Shown: positions 1 to 11,806 of the stretch, one piece after another
Numbering within the stretch: the first letter of the stretch is position 1
Layout of the letters: the number at the start of each line of letters is the position of its first letter
NCBI RefSeq assembly: GCF_047948215.1
Contig: NC_134458.1
Location: 137,624,536 to 137,688,535 of the forward strand
Direction of reading: 5' to 3'
DNA length: 64,000 nucleotides
DNA from: Lycorma delicatula
Taxonomy: Eukaryota; Arthropoda; Insecta; Hemiptera; Fulgoridae
Made by a program: the position numbers and the translations under genes
The notes under the pieces: model-generated
What the model was told of the DNA's origin: nothing
Seen by the model: the letters and a program-made list of their open reading frames with translations, nothing else
The model's database searches: none

Positions 1-2490
1 GATCCACAAGAATCATGAACACACTTTAATCATATTCATTAGTCCATCTATATACTAATTTACGGCTTTATTTCAAACCAGTTTCTTACGGATCACATGA
101 CATCGTAAATTTACTTCAACTTTTCAATCAGGAGGGAGTAACTTCCCTAGACGTAGATGAAGTTAACGACTAAAAAACGATCGGCTGTGTTTTTTTTCTC
201 TCAATTGCCTGTGGGTTTTATTTAAGTAATTATTATTGTAATGGAAGTCTCTTGAACGCCTTCATCATTCACATTTGTTCTACCGTTCCGAATAATTTTC
301 TTTTTCTTTCATTAACATAGTGTACGCAATCGACTGTCTATAAACTTATCATGTTTTGAAGAAATTGATTACAGTGTAAATATCACAGTATTCGGCAACG
401 TCGACTGGTTTTTTTCAATTTATATCTGTGTAATTAACGCGTAAATCTGTAATGATTTAAGCGTATCAGAGTGGCACATGGTAGAATACAAAGAACGATG
501 TCAACAAATTATGGACCATCAGTTTCGGCAGATGTATGGATCCTATTAGAGGAACTACTAAACGATTGATACTTTCAAGACGGTGAAATAAAACGGTTTG
601 CCAAGGTTTTGTCTTGGTTTCTCAGCAGTGGGATTCGATTAAATTATATTTATTAAATCTATAACTAATTAAACGTTATTTCTGACTTTCTAATTAATGA
701 AAAAGTTTGATTTTACGTTTTAACTTGAGACATTCTCGATACACTTTTTTTTAATGTATTAGCCTTCATGTGTTTATGTATTCCTTTTTGTATCATAATG
801 TTTTCTAATTAATATTTTATTCAGATTAATATATGAAGAATAACTTTTTTCATCTTCGATAGGTTTCATTGAACGTTCATTTTTTCCGATTATCTGATTA
901 GTCTGTCTTTTATGTCTTGCATCCCTTTCTTCTGCCCATAAGTATTCAAAATTTTTCCCCTCACTTTTCTTCTTCTAGTTTTATCCTGTTTAAGTTTTCG
1001 TGGAAAAAATGTCTTTATTGGTGTTTGCCCCAACCAATAAATAGATTTTCCTTTTGTTATAATTTTCAACATATTTTGTTTCTCTCCTATCTTTTTTCTA
1101 CTTTAAACATTAAATAATATTTAAGTTTGAAAATAATTTTTTTTTTGGCTATGATTTTTATGTTAAAATAACAGAAATGTATATCCTACAATTCAAGTGT
1201 AAAAGAATAATTTTGTTTTGTGTTAAATTATTGTTACTCGATTTTCAACTTTTACATTTTTTTCGTACTCAGAAAAGTAAATAGTTTTGGTGTTGTTCGG
1301 GTTAGATAATTTTTTTCGTAAAATTATTTTATCGAAAGAATACGTCAATCGGGCAGATTTATTATATTTTTATTTTAAGATTAAAAACTATTAAATTTTC
1401 CTTATTAGGTAAATTTATTTTTATTATATTTTTTTAAACGCTCATATATTGATTTATGGATTATTTTGTGGTTATTAATGTCAAATGATCATTAAATTTG
1501 TTTAATTCTGCCTTAATGATAAACTCTTAATTACTGTGTTAATTCTTTTATAGCCAATATCTGGTATGTTTGAATATCAGTCGATTGTAACGCATTTCCG
1601 TTGGTCTTTCGAATTTCATTGACGTACGATGTACTTAAATGGTTCGAGTACGATCCATTATAAATTTTTTTATGAATTAGCATCACAGTAAATTGAGTTA
1701 TGCATCTTTTTTTATATAATTAATTCTGATAACATATTGCCTTCACTGATAACACGCGTGTGTATTTTTAGTCTCAGATTGAATATTCATTCATTTTTTT
1801 TTAGTATAAACTGACATTCATTCATTCGTTCATAGCTGTCGTAATAATAAATAATACATGTAGAAGCAGAAAACTAGAATGTAATCAAATCTGCTACAGT
1901 TTTAATTATATATAAAGAATACGAAATTATTTTACTCTTTCAATTTTTATTATTAGATGTGCTTGGACAGATTTCAGATTAGATTTGATTAAAACAGATT
2001 CTGTTTTAATTGATTTTTTAAATTATATACGATTTTCTATATCTTTTTCTTCCAACGTTGCAACTCTCTTATTTTGCATCTTATTCCATTACCTTCCCTC
2101 TTATATAGCAATCTTCAACAATAATTTCTTTTATTAAGATAAATATTACACAGTTTGCTAGTTCCTTTTATTTTTAATTTACGTATACCCGTCTCTGTTC
2201 CTCCAATACTTAATGAATATTCGTACCGAACAGTTTATTTTATAATTCCTCGATCCAAAACATTTTAAATAATTCTATAAATCTTAAATCTCATTATTTA
2301 TGTGTTTAATTCAAATTAACACTATATGTATAATATACAATACGTACATTTTTAGTTAACATGATTTTTACAAGTTTAGTGATGGAAATATTTTGTACGC
2401 TTTATTTATATTAAAAATGTTTATTCTTTTCACCACAGTTTTCTTCTCTTTTACACTCCATCATTAGTATATTAATTTGTTAATTTACAT
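1..2490. other. AT-rich non-coding DNA, no gene seen
   Basis: Only short overlapping reading frames of about 60 residues occur here (around 890-1117), on both strands, with low-complexity AT-driven composition. I recognise no protein family, RNA gene or repeat boundary. Confidence 0.6.
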
Positions 2491-2493
2491 AAT

Positions 2494-2494
2494 G

Positions 2495-2582
<88 letters not shown>

Positions 2583-2591
2583 CGCGCGCGC
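2494..2591. repeat. Compound microsatellite (TA)n-(TG)n-(CG)n
   Basis: About 13 TA units run directly into about 30 TG units (2521-2580), then a single A and an alternating GC tract (2582-2591). The whole block alternates purine and pyrimidine. The TG-to-AGCGCGCG junction recurs at 63024-63034. Confidence 0.95.
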
Positions 2592-3620
2592 ATATGTTAA
2601 TTCATTCTTAGTATTATATTTCTTGAATTATCTAAATGAATTATATTTTGCTCTGACTTTTCAGTATTGCAATTAATCATTGATAGCTGTCCATCAGCAA
2701 TGAAAATGTGTTGTTTTTTTTTTGCATTATTTGTATACAGTTAGAATAAAAACTTAAAAGAACAATAGAATAGAACTTTAAAAGAATTAAAATGAATAAG
2801 TATAAAAATGAAAGTAGAAATTACATTTTTATGAACATTAAAAGAAAAAAGAAATCGCTATTATCAGATTTTACGTTTCGTTTTTTTTAATTATTGCATT
2901 GAGTAATTTTAGTGTTCAAAATAGCATAATTTGAGATTTGAATCATGAAATGACGGGAATATTACAAATAATAATCTTTTAAATTAGATATTTCTCTTTA
3001 ATAATGATCTAAACTATATATTTTTTTTTTATCTACTAATCGGCTTTCTTAAGTGATCACTTTTCAATAATCCCAGCAACGGTTAATATAGACAACTTTT
3101 ATTGTAAGTGCGTATAACAGTCTACCGAAATGTTCTTTTTATTATTTTTAATTAATTAATTAAATTTTGTAATAAATGCTGGAAATTTAATTTTAATTTG
3201 CAGGCTTAAAGTTTTTGTAATTGTTATTGTTAACATCTATCCGCTCGTATCAAATATGCCCCTTTTTGTACTACGGAACTGTCGTGGAAAAATGTGTATA
3301 GATTTCCTTAACTTAATCGTACCCATCCCTATATCTCCTCCCTTTCGAAAATCTAACCAAAATTTCTGTAGAAGTTTTGGTAGTTTAAGATAAAACTATT
3401 ATCTTAAAACCGAAACGTTAGTTATTTTAAATCATCGTTTTACATTAATTTTCCTTAAACCAAAAACCTAAAGAGTTATAGAAATGAAATAAGTAAAATC
3501 ACTCGCTATATTTCACATCTAATTGTACATAAATGTTGATGTGGTTTATACCTCTATCGAGCGCCCTTAATTTCCTTTATAAGAGAAGATGCAAGATTAT
3601 TACAGCCGGGTAGTTAAGGA
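2592..3620. other. AT-rich non-coding DNA, nothing recognised
   Basis: No reading frame or repeat that I can support. Confidence 0.5.
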
Positions 3621-3621
3621 G

Positions 3622-3722
3622 GAGTTATCGATTATATTACCGGTCTGAGCCGGATTCAAACCAGAAACCCCTTGGATTAGAAAGCCAGCACTCGTTTAAT
3701 CATCTTTAATATATCGCGACGT
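3622..3722 (-). repeat. tRNA-Arg-like SINE head or tRNA relic
   Basis: On the minus strand there is a B-box-like GGTTTGAATCC preceded by an anticodon-arm-like stretch, GGCTTTCTAATCC, whose loop would place TCT at the anticodon (tRNA-Arg type). Only three of five anticodon-stem pairs form and I cannot build a full acceptor stem, so this is a relic or the head of a tRNA-derived SINE, not a working tRNA. It does not match the two SINE families elsewhere in the window. Confidence 0.4.
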
Positions 3723-3723
3723 A

Positions 3724-5278
3724 ATCTATTCGAAAATATTTAATCAATAAAAAATGTTTCTTATATATATAAAAATAGTGTTTTAAAAATAAATATTTAT
3801 AATAAACTTTTATTGGTACAGTTTATTTTTTACCTTAAAAAAATCTTTTGTGTAGTTTTTTTTGTTGATAAAAGTTATCAGTCACTTGTGGTTAGAGGTT
3901 ATCAGTTTTTATTTGATGTCATACTTTTTTTTATTGTAATTACTTTTTGACCTGTGTTTTATTTTATTTTCTTTAAATCTAACCCGTTTGTACCTTTTCC
4001 TTATAGAGAAAGAAGATAATACGTGGTAATCGTAAAGATTTTACGACTTATTTAGTGGTTTATTTATTTTTAACTTATCGGAATCAGTTTTAATTTTATT
4101 TAAGTAAAAATGTGTTTGTATATGTAAAATACTCTTTTTATGAATGAATGTGTACATGATTATTTTGAAGAAAAAATCCAGAAATTCCGAATTAAAAATG
4201 AAATGTGTATTATTTTATAAAAATGGAAATCTTGTTGAGTTTTAACAAAATTATTTGTGAGGTTTTGTCAGGAGAAGGATATATAAACGTGTCTGTTAAC
4301 ATATTTAAATTCTCGTTTATGCACATATAGTTATGTTAACAGACTTTAATCTAGAAGTAGATTTTAAAACTTTCGTATAGCAAATAATCATTTTTATTTT
4401 CTGGAGTAATTGTTAGTGCATTCGTTTACATTTTTTAAGAAGTAGGAAAAGGTTTTCTGGTGTTCTATCATTACTGGTTTTCTCATTCGGCATCAGCTTT
4501 TTTATGGCCGGATATTTACTGCCAGCCCCTTCGCCATTATGTTCCTATTTTCAATCCTGAAATTATCTTATCATATCGCTCCGAAGTGTTTTCATTCTGC
4601 ACAGTTTTATGTAAAGGCATTTGCCTTCCTTTCTTTTCAACTGAATTTATTTTCCTCATTAAAGAACTTTCAACTTAACGTAACGTAACTCAAACTCAGT
4701 CTTAATTCTAACGTTCATTTCATGCGTTTTAATTATATTTCTGTGGATTCATTTTCCGAAATGTTTAAAAATTCTTAAGTTGTTCGTCGTTTACTTTTGT
4801 TTTTTATCTACAACCTTTAAAAATGTAAGTTGAAATTGGTAGGCGAGTCATATCCCTAACAGATTTAATACTTATACTCTTCTACTGCATTACGTACCGA
4901 CACCGTCTTGTACCATCAAAGAACTTTCCAATTTTCTTATCGTAGTTCTATATCTTTCAGGCAGATTGTTTCCACTAATGACTAAAATGCAGTTACTATA
5001 CGAGAACACGATAGATAGATTTTTGGTACTTTACGCTATCTTTTCAAATCTTTTTTGCTGTGTAATCCGGCTGAAATAAAAGATGCATTTGTTTAGCGTT
5101 GCTTTTGCTAAGAGTACGAGACTCATTATATAACTCTGTCTGAAGAACAAAATGTGAATGTCGTTTACCATTTGATACGCTTGGCACGTGATTTCTAATG
5201 TTACGAAGGATATTTCTGAAGTAAAGACCGCTGGGAAATTTCTCTTCTTAAGGTTGACGAACCTGTGTCGTTCATGGC
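3724..5278. other. AT-rich non-coding DNA, nothing recognised
   Basis: A 72-codon open frame at 4460-4678 (+) matches nothing I know and is probably chance. Confidence 0.5.
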
Positions 5279-6431
5279 CACTCTAGTAATGTATACACTG
5301 TCTGTAAGTTGTCGCGTTGTAGTTTCTTTGATGACGTGTGAGTTATAAAATTACGTTATAAAATTAATAGGAAAATCGATGTTGCCGCCGACTGTGAAAT
5401 ACGTGTAGTCATACGTTTTTTAAACCATCAAAACGTTAAGCCGGCTGAAATTCATAGGTAGTTGGTTGCTGTGTCCGGTAATAATGTAATGAATGAAAGA
5501 AACGTCCAAAAATGGTGTGAAAGGTTTAGAAGTAATAGAATTAATGTGCATGATGCAGAACGTTCGGGGAGGCTCTCGATAATTATCGAGGATTTGCTGA
5601 AACTCGTCGATGATTAAGTCAGAAAAAATCGTCGCTCAACGATTTCCGACCTGGTCCTTCTTTTTCCTGATGTTTCAAGAGGTATTATCGGTCGCAATGT
5701 TCATGACCATTTAAGCTTCAGAAAAGTTTGTGCACGTTGGGTGTCGCACGTCTTAACGGATCGTTACAAAAAAAATCCGATTGGGAAAAAAATCAGAGAA
5801 AACTGCAATCAAGTGAATGGCGTCATCCTCAATCACCAACCAGACGAACAAAGGTCAAGCCGCAGCCATTTGGACGCAAACTGATGGAAGTCTTTTGGGA
5901 TCGGTTTGGCATACTGCTGATTGATTTTATGCCGCGTGGAACGACTATAAATGCAGAAACCTTCTGCGAAACTCTACGTAAGTTACGGCGCGCCATTCAA
6001 AATCGGCGACGTGGGCGGCTGACCGACGGCGTCGTCTTGCTGCACGATAATGCACGTTCACGTGTTGCGGGTCCGATACATGATTTTCTGAGAACATTTG
6101 GATGGGAAATTTACGATCACCCACCACATAGTCCGGACTTAGCTCCTTCTGATTACCATTTGTTTGGGAAATGAAAGAATTTTTGAGCGGTAAGCAATTC
6201 GCGGGTGACTTTGAACTTAAAAATGCCGTTAAGTGGCTAAATGGACTGGCGGCAGAAGAGTACGAGGGTGTTATATTGAAGCTGATTATCGCTACGATCA
6301 AAGTCTTAATTCACGTGGTGATTATATAAAGAAGTAGTATAGGTATGCAGTTTAGAGAAATAAGAAATATTTATAAAGTTTTCAGAACAAATTTTTTACA
6401 ATGAAACTGTCTTTAGAGATTACCTCTCGTA
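5279..6431 (+). mobile_element. mariner element, copy 1 (dead)
   Basis: The coding relic at 5366-6337 sets the core of the element. The boundaries are approximate. The 3' end is placed at the CTCGTA near 6431, because several mariner lineages end in a similar string. The facing 5' end near 5279 (CTCTAGTAATGTATACA) resembles the reverse complement of the 3' end only weakly. I could not identify clear TA target duplications. The element has lost coding capacity through stops, frameshifts and an internal deletion. Confidence 0.75.
5366..6337 (+). pseudogene. mariner transposase pseudogene, copy 1
   Basis: This is a relic of a DD34D mariner transposase, the nuclease that cuts and rejoins transposon ends at TA sites. 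The frame from 5366 to about 5775 encodes the N-terminal helix-turn-helix half, with in-frame stops at 5459-5461 and 5615-5617 (VRFLNHQNVKPAEIHR then stop; later CARWVSHVLTDRYKK). The frame then changes, and 5728-6174 encodes the catalytic core: VFWDRFGILLIDFMPRG, LLHDNARSR, HSPDLAPSDYHLF. The Asp of HDN and the Asp of APSD are exactly 34 residues apart, which is the mariner signature. The segment between LTDRYKK and EWRHPQSP is much shorter than in the family, so the region holding the first catalytic Asp is missing. Two more frame changes near 6171 and 6290 are needed to read the C-terminus (MKEFLSGKQFAGDF; SLNSRGDYIKK, stop at 6335). It cannot encode an active enzyme. Confidence 0.93.
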
Positions 6432-9085
6432 CTTTTGGCATAATGAAGAAGACGACAGAAAATTTTTTTTATTTTCGTTACGGTATGCTTTGGATGGCTT
6501 GTTTTTGTGAACTTATTATTTGCCAATTTTGGGGACGATTTGATTTTCATAACGGTTACGTACTGTTAGTGTAGCAATTCTGCCGCTGACATGTAGACTT
6601 AATAAACTGGTTGCGTGAGAAAATGCCCGTGGATTAACCATCTACCGACCACCTTTTTCTTGACTAATTTCTAAATCTGTTTTAAGGAATATGTTTTTTG
6701 CTTTAATCTGTCCTCCGGATTATTTCTCTTTCTCGTTACTCGTTTGAATGTGACCCACCTTTTGTTAATAAATTAATAATATCTTTGTATATGACTAACC
6801 TAGTTTGTCTTTTTCAAATAATCCGCCATAATTTTTACTCGTTTATTTCGTATTTTATCAGTCTACTTAATTTCAACATCCTCTTTTCAAAGGTTTATTT
6901 TCATACAAATATTTTTTATTTTTGGATTTCTATTTGATACAAACAGATATTTTCTGAATGAACTCTTTGATTGCAGCACGGTTTTTTTTTACATATACTT
7001 CGTCCAACGTTTGTAATTTTACTATGTAAATACTCGTAATAAATTATGTAAGTTTTGATGTGTTATTACCCTTTTTCTTAACATTTATAATTTTTTCTTT
7101 ATTTTTTCCGCTCGTATTTTATTTTGCTTATGTTCTGGCAATTAATCTGCCTCATTCCCTGTTCTATTAACTCGTTTTAGTTTATGCTCAAAAAACATTG
7201 TTATGAAAATATCTTATCACTTATATTTTTTTCTTGGATAATTATTCCACTCTCATGATGTTTTACTTCAACTTTTGTATTACTTCATTAGTATAAAAGT
7301 TTAACGTTCATTCTTTTTCTCGTTCCTTATTTAATCACAACTTGCCTTTTCTTCAGTTTTTATTTTTACTACCGTTATGGGGTTCTTGTACAGACTGTAT
7401 ATAAGTCTTCTTTTCCTAAATATCTTAAAATTTTAATCGATTCACGTTTAAAATAATGTGTAATTAAAGGTTTTATTATAATAATTACTTTTCGTTTAAA
7501 AGATATCTTGCAATAAATTCGATAAATCACGAGTGGAAATTTATCAAAGTTTTGTTTGTTAGCCTTTAATTTCAAAAAGAAGGAAACTTTTTTATTAATA
7601 AAATAACATAATTTTTTTGTCAGTTATTTATTTCTGTTTAATTATTACCTTTAGAAGTTTTATTTAAATTACTAATCCGTAGTTTAACTATTATATTTTT
7701 AACTAAACGTTTAAGAAACGATGAATATTATACGGTGGTACATTATTGTTACGAAACACGTTTAACAAGAAATCACTTCGTGTGCTAACAGACGTACGTA
7801 CTTACATACATTAAGAATTCCGAGGTCGGTTAAAAAAAAAAGGAGGAAAAAAAATAGAAAACAATTGTAAAATAAACAACTGTTTCTGTTCTCTAAGTTT
7901 GTGCTATACATGTATATACATACAAGTACACAAAACCTTACTTACGAACACGCCCCTCATATTTACGATTACTTATTGAATGGCAGCCAAGATGAAGATG
8001 TGCTAAACCATCTGACTTACTCTTTTCTGAGTTTGATACTGTGTTTTGCCATAGGTATATCAATAATAATTTGAGTTGAACGCTTATTTATTTAAACTTC
8101 TTGAAACAAACGTTCTTGCTTTGAATTATTAATGCTTTTTACTGCTTGCGTAATAAGTTTTTTAGACCGTAAAAAATATAGCTTTAGAATTTAGTAGCTG
8201 ATAATTAACCCAATGATAACAATAACGACTTAAATGTAGTTTATTATTATTTTTTTAAAAATAATCTTTTAGGTAAGGTGATTTTTAATAAAGGACCGAT
8301 TTAAGCCATTAAAAACAAATTAGTTTCATGTATCAGTTAAGTTACATTGGTTTTTAATCTTTAATTTTCTTTATATCATTTGATTCCTCTTCAGATTGTA
8401 AATAAATATTCATTGTGACAATCTTAGCGTATTACTTTTTTTTCTTTTATATGTTAGTCGCTTCTCGTTAAAATTATTTTATAAGAATACTCATTAAGAT
8501 TATTTATTTAATTTTTTAAATGAATAAGTTTTGAATATGTATCATTATAAAAAGAGGGTATTAGAACGGATTCAACAAACTATTATTAGTTTTTTATTTA
8601 TCTCTTTAATTTACATTCCAGAAAATTCCTTATTTTTGGCTTATGGATTTAAAATGCCTGGAATAAACCCTTAATCCTATGTTTATTACGTAAAATCCTA
8701 AAATAAAGCTGTAGAAACTATTTAAATTAATTATGTTATTATAAAATGAAAATAATTATTAAATATGTACAGCTGAAATAAAGTAGGCTCTTCAGTGGCG
8801 ACCAGTTAGAATTTGACGATATACTCTTCTTATACTCATAATATACTTATTCGCTCATGAAATTTTTATTTATTATCTTTTTAATATCATTTGTTGTCTG
8901 ATGATTATTAGAATAAAATTTAACTGTTTTTTTTCGAAAAAATAAAATTCTTTGAAAACAGTTTTTTTTCCCGTAATACGCCATCGGCCAATCTAAATTC
9001 TTTTTATTATAGAGAAGTAATACTTTCTCTCTTTCTCTTCTCCTACCTCTTGTGGGCGGGGGGGGGGGAAGAGCGTATATAAAGC
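6432..9085. other. AT-rich non-coding DNA, nothing recognised
   Basis: No supportable gene. The 66-codon minus frame at 7375-7575 is low-complexity. A G-run of 11 at 9058-9068 lies just before the Jockey-like fragment. Confidence 0.5.
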
Positions 9086-9088
9086 AGA

Positions 9089-10137
9089 ATGTTCGATATG
9101 TATGTTGTTGCCTTGTCAGGCAGCACTACGGCGAAAACCACTAGGTTTATCCGCACCGATTTCCCGCCTCATATCTCTGACGCCATAGCAGAGAAACGAC
9201 GACTGTGGAGGAGATACCGAATCACCCTTTCCCCCGATGATAAACGGGCTTTTTATAATCAAACGGACAGGGTAAAACAACTACTGACAAGACACCGAGA
9301 GGATTCGTGGAACGAATACCTCGCCTCGGTCTCTGACGACATCTCCTCGGTGTACAGGCTGAACAGGAGACTACGAGAAAGGAAGAAGTCCTGCCACCCG
9401 GTTGTGGGGCAACGATGTTTCCTGGCGTATTTGGAGGAGGAGAGGGCTGAGGTTTTCGCTGATACCTTGGAGGATCAGTTTACTCCGAACCCCCCTCCTA
9501 CCCCGAACGACGAGCACACAACCGAGGTGGAGTCCTTCCTTGTAGATTATTTCGCACAGGTGGAGGACGCCCCACTCGAAATATGCCAAGTCACTGAAGC
9601 GGAAGTCTCCGCAGCTATTAAGGCCACAAGCCCCGACAAGGCTCCGGGTGTCGAGGGGATCAGTGCCCGCGTATTCCGGAACATACCGGCCTCTGTAATA
9701 ACAACTATTTTGGTGATATTCACGTCGATTTTGTACGTTGGATATTTCCCGAATTGTTGGAAAACGGAAAACGGTATACCCAAACCTGGGAAAAGTTTAC
9801 TCCTTCCCCAGAATTATAGGCCAATCTCCTTGTTACCAGTATTGTCGAAAGTTGTTCGAAAGGATTTTCCTGGAGAAACTGAGGCGACACTGAGGAGAAG
9901 TGCGGCTGGAGCAATTTGGGTTCAGGAAGGGTCACTCGACTACCCTGCAACTGGTTAAAATAATAATGGCCTTGTCGGAGTCCTGAACAGGAAAGCGGTA
10001 ACTGCAGCCGTTTTTCTGGATGTGGCCAAAGCCTTTGACAAAGTTTGGCATAGCGTATTGCTATGCAAACTAGCGCGATCGGTGACTCCTTGCCGCTATG
10101 TCAGACTGATACGGTCATATTTACTAGACCGACGATA
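9089..10137 (+). pseudogene. Jockey-like LINE reverse transcriptase fragment
   Basis: This is an internal piece of the ORF2 polyprotein of a Jockey-clade non-LTR retrotransposon. The first 289-residue frame (9089-9958) holds the pre-RT region, the motif SPDKAPGVEGI (residues 181-191, where family members usually have an Asp in place of E189) and NYRPISLLPVLSK (242-254). The correct frame shifts near 9850: the homologous reading continues as LFERIFLEKLRRH, a stop, then EQFGFRKGHSTTLQLVKII. After another shift near 9992 it continues as AAVFLDVAKAFDKVWH, which carries the first catalytic Asp of RT motif A. Similarity stops near 10137 (YLLDRR then stop), so the YADD motif and the 3' end are absent, as is the upstream endonuclease domain. 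The piece is visibly more GC-rich than its surroundings. It is a dead, doubly truncated copy. Confidence 0.9.
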
Positions 10138-10355
10138 AATGGATTTTATTACACACAGATTTATAAAATATTAGTGAAAACAAAAAAAAACAAACTAAGA
10201 TTTATAAATACTGACTACATAAATATATACTTGTTACAAATTTTCCGTAATATGAATAATAATTGTAAAATCGCTTTAAGAATTGCTATTTATTGGAAAC
10301 ACGTTTATATTTTTACATTTTTTTGTTTGTAATTGATATTTGTATTTGTTAACTG

Positions 10356-10520
10356 CCATAACAGTAATGGTTGTAGTAAACTGACATGAGTCGCTTCAGT
10401 TAAAAATTGATTCATAGCTATCCTTAAGAATAACACGATCCCACGCCAGGCTTACCGAAGAAAAGGGGGACTTCCCGTTCCTTCTTAGAGCCGAATATAT
10501 GATTACACATCATTTTGCCA
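10356..10520 (+). repeat. Unclassified interspersed repeat, copy a
   Basis: The string CCATAACAGTAATGGTTGTAG and a later stretch ending ATCCCACGCCAGGCTTACCGA closely resemble 53150-53210 (CCATAACTATAATTGTTGTAG ... ATCCCATGTCAGGTTTACCGA) and, over the first part plus CTGACATGA, 36955-37000. This suggests one dispersed family. No coding content is seen. Boundaries are uncertain. Confidence 0.45.
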
Positions 10521-11315
10521 AGCCCTCCAAAATGTAACACTTTCATTCAATTCACATGATTTTTTTTTTTGTTTAAGTGTTTTACATGAGATACAATCAT
10601 AAGAAATTTAGCATAGATAAATTTTTATTTTAATTCATACATCTAAAAATGCAAATCTATTTTATTGTTTCGTTTGAGTAATAATTTAACTTCCGTAACG
10701 CATATGAAAGTAAATCTTCCAGCAGAAAATAGACGAAATGATTAAACTCTACGTATATTTTAAAGGGTTGTACTGAAGATATTACAGTCTCGGTCGCCAT
10801 AAACAAATGGATTATTTCAGTTTTTGATATTTAAATATTTTTAAGTACATTTTCTTAGTCTTATCGTTATGGGTGAAAATAACAACATAAAAAAACTTTG
10901 ATTTGTGAAGTATTTAAGTTTTAAAGTGTAACTTTTTATTTAAAGTACGTACCAAAACATCACTTTTTGTTTATTTGAAAGTTCGAAAAATTATTTAAGA
11001 GAGAATAAAGCAATACTGTAAACGGTTAACGTAGTTAAAGTAATAAAACTATGAACAGTTAGTTGTAAAATATTTGCAACGAGTACAGTCAGCTATTTTA
11101 GTATAAGTTGAAAACCGTATACCTACCGCTTGGGGTTTACCAAAATATTTATAATTTAGTAAGCGTAAAATAGTACTACTGTACAGAGTTTATACTTGTC
11201 TGTATAATTTATTCACTCTTTCAACTCTTTTCTAACAAATTGCAAAAAATTCCTAATAATTTTAATAGAAATTCCATTCTTTTGTTAATTAAAATGATAA
11301 AGCCGTCACAAAATT
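10521..11315. other. AT-rich non-coding DNA, nothing recognised
   Basis: No gene, RNA or repeat that I can support. Confidence 0.5.
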
Positions 11316-11323
11316 TAATTTCT

Positions 11324-11348
11324 TAACGGTGGTCCGCGACCACCGTTA
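11324..11348. repeat. Perfect 11-bp inverted repeat at SINE tail
   Basis: TAACGGTGGTC and GACCACCGTTA face each other across a 3-base spacer (CGC). They lie at the tail end of the family-1/2 chimeric SINE and overlap its boundary by a few bases. Confidence 0.85.
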
Positions 11349-11795
11349 GATGTTATTTCAGAGGATGGAATGAATGACAAGTAACGTGTGAAATTGCCAT
11401 GCCTGACCGGGATTCGAACCCGGCGCCTCCGGATGAAAGGCCGAGACGCTACTTCTCGCGCCACGGAGGCCGGATCATTTTTTAACGTTTTTTCCCCTGG
11501 AATCACCGGAAAATAACGCCTCCGGGAATCACCGTCAGGTATTACTTCAGAGGATTAATGAGGTTGATATGTATAAGTCTAAGTGAAGTGTAGTCTTGTA
11601 CAGTCTCTCAGGTAGACCATTCCTGAGATGTGTGGTTAATTGAAACCCAACCACCAAAGAACACCGGTATCCACGATGTAGTATTTAAATCTGTATAAAA
11701 GTAACTGCCTTTACTAGGGTTTGAACGTTGAAACTTCCGACTTCGAAATCAGTTGATTTGCGAAGACGCGTTCACCACTAGACCAACCCGTTGTG
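11327..11795 (-). mobile_element. Compound of two tRNA-derived SINEs
   Basis: Read on the minus strand, this starts with a family-2 SINE (head GGGTTGGTCTAGTGGTGAACGCG near 11788, then body and tail down to about 11498). After a short A-rich linker comes a family-1 head (11480-11405) with anticodon-loop CTTTCAT (tRNA-Glu UUC-like) and a perfect B box, GGGTTCGAATCCC. Instead of the usual family-1 tail, this second unit ends in a family-2-type tail: CATCCTCTGAAATAACATCTAACGGTGG. The compound is bracketed by near-identical 11-mers, TAATTTCTTAA at 11316-11326 and TTATTTCTTAA at 11796-11806. This fits a single insertion of a SINE dimer, although two successive insertions remain possible. Confidence 0.75.
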
Positions 11796-11806
11796 TTATT
11801 TCTTAA

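Noticed and set aside
5945..6301. 118-residue minus-strand frame
   Set aside because: It is antisense to the mariner catalytic core and has no motif of its own.
9371..9950. Minus-strand frames of 72-78 residues
   Set aside because: They are shadows of the Jockey-like RT fragment.
11405..11480. A tRNA-Glu gene on the minus strand
   Set aside because: The B box and anticodon loop look good, but there is no closing acceptor stem and the sequence continues into a SINE body. The same structure recurs at 13930, 36433 and 38412.
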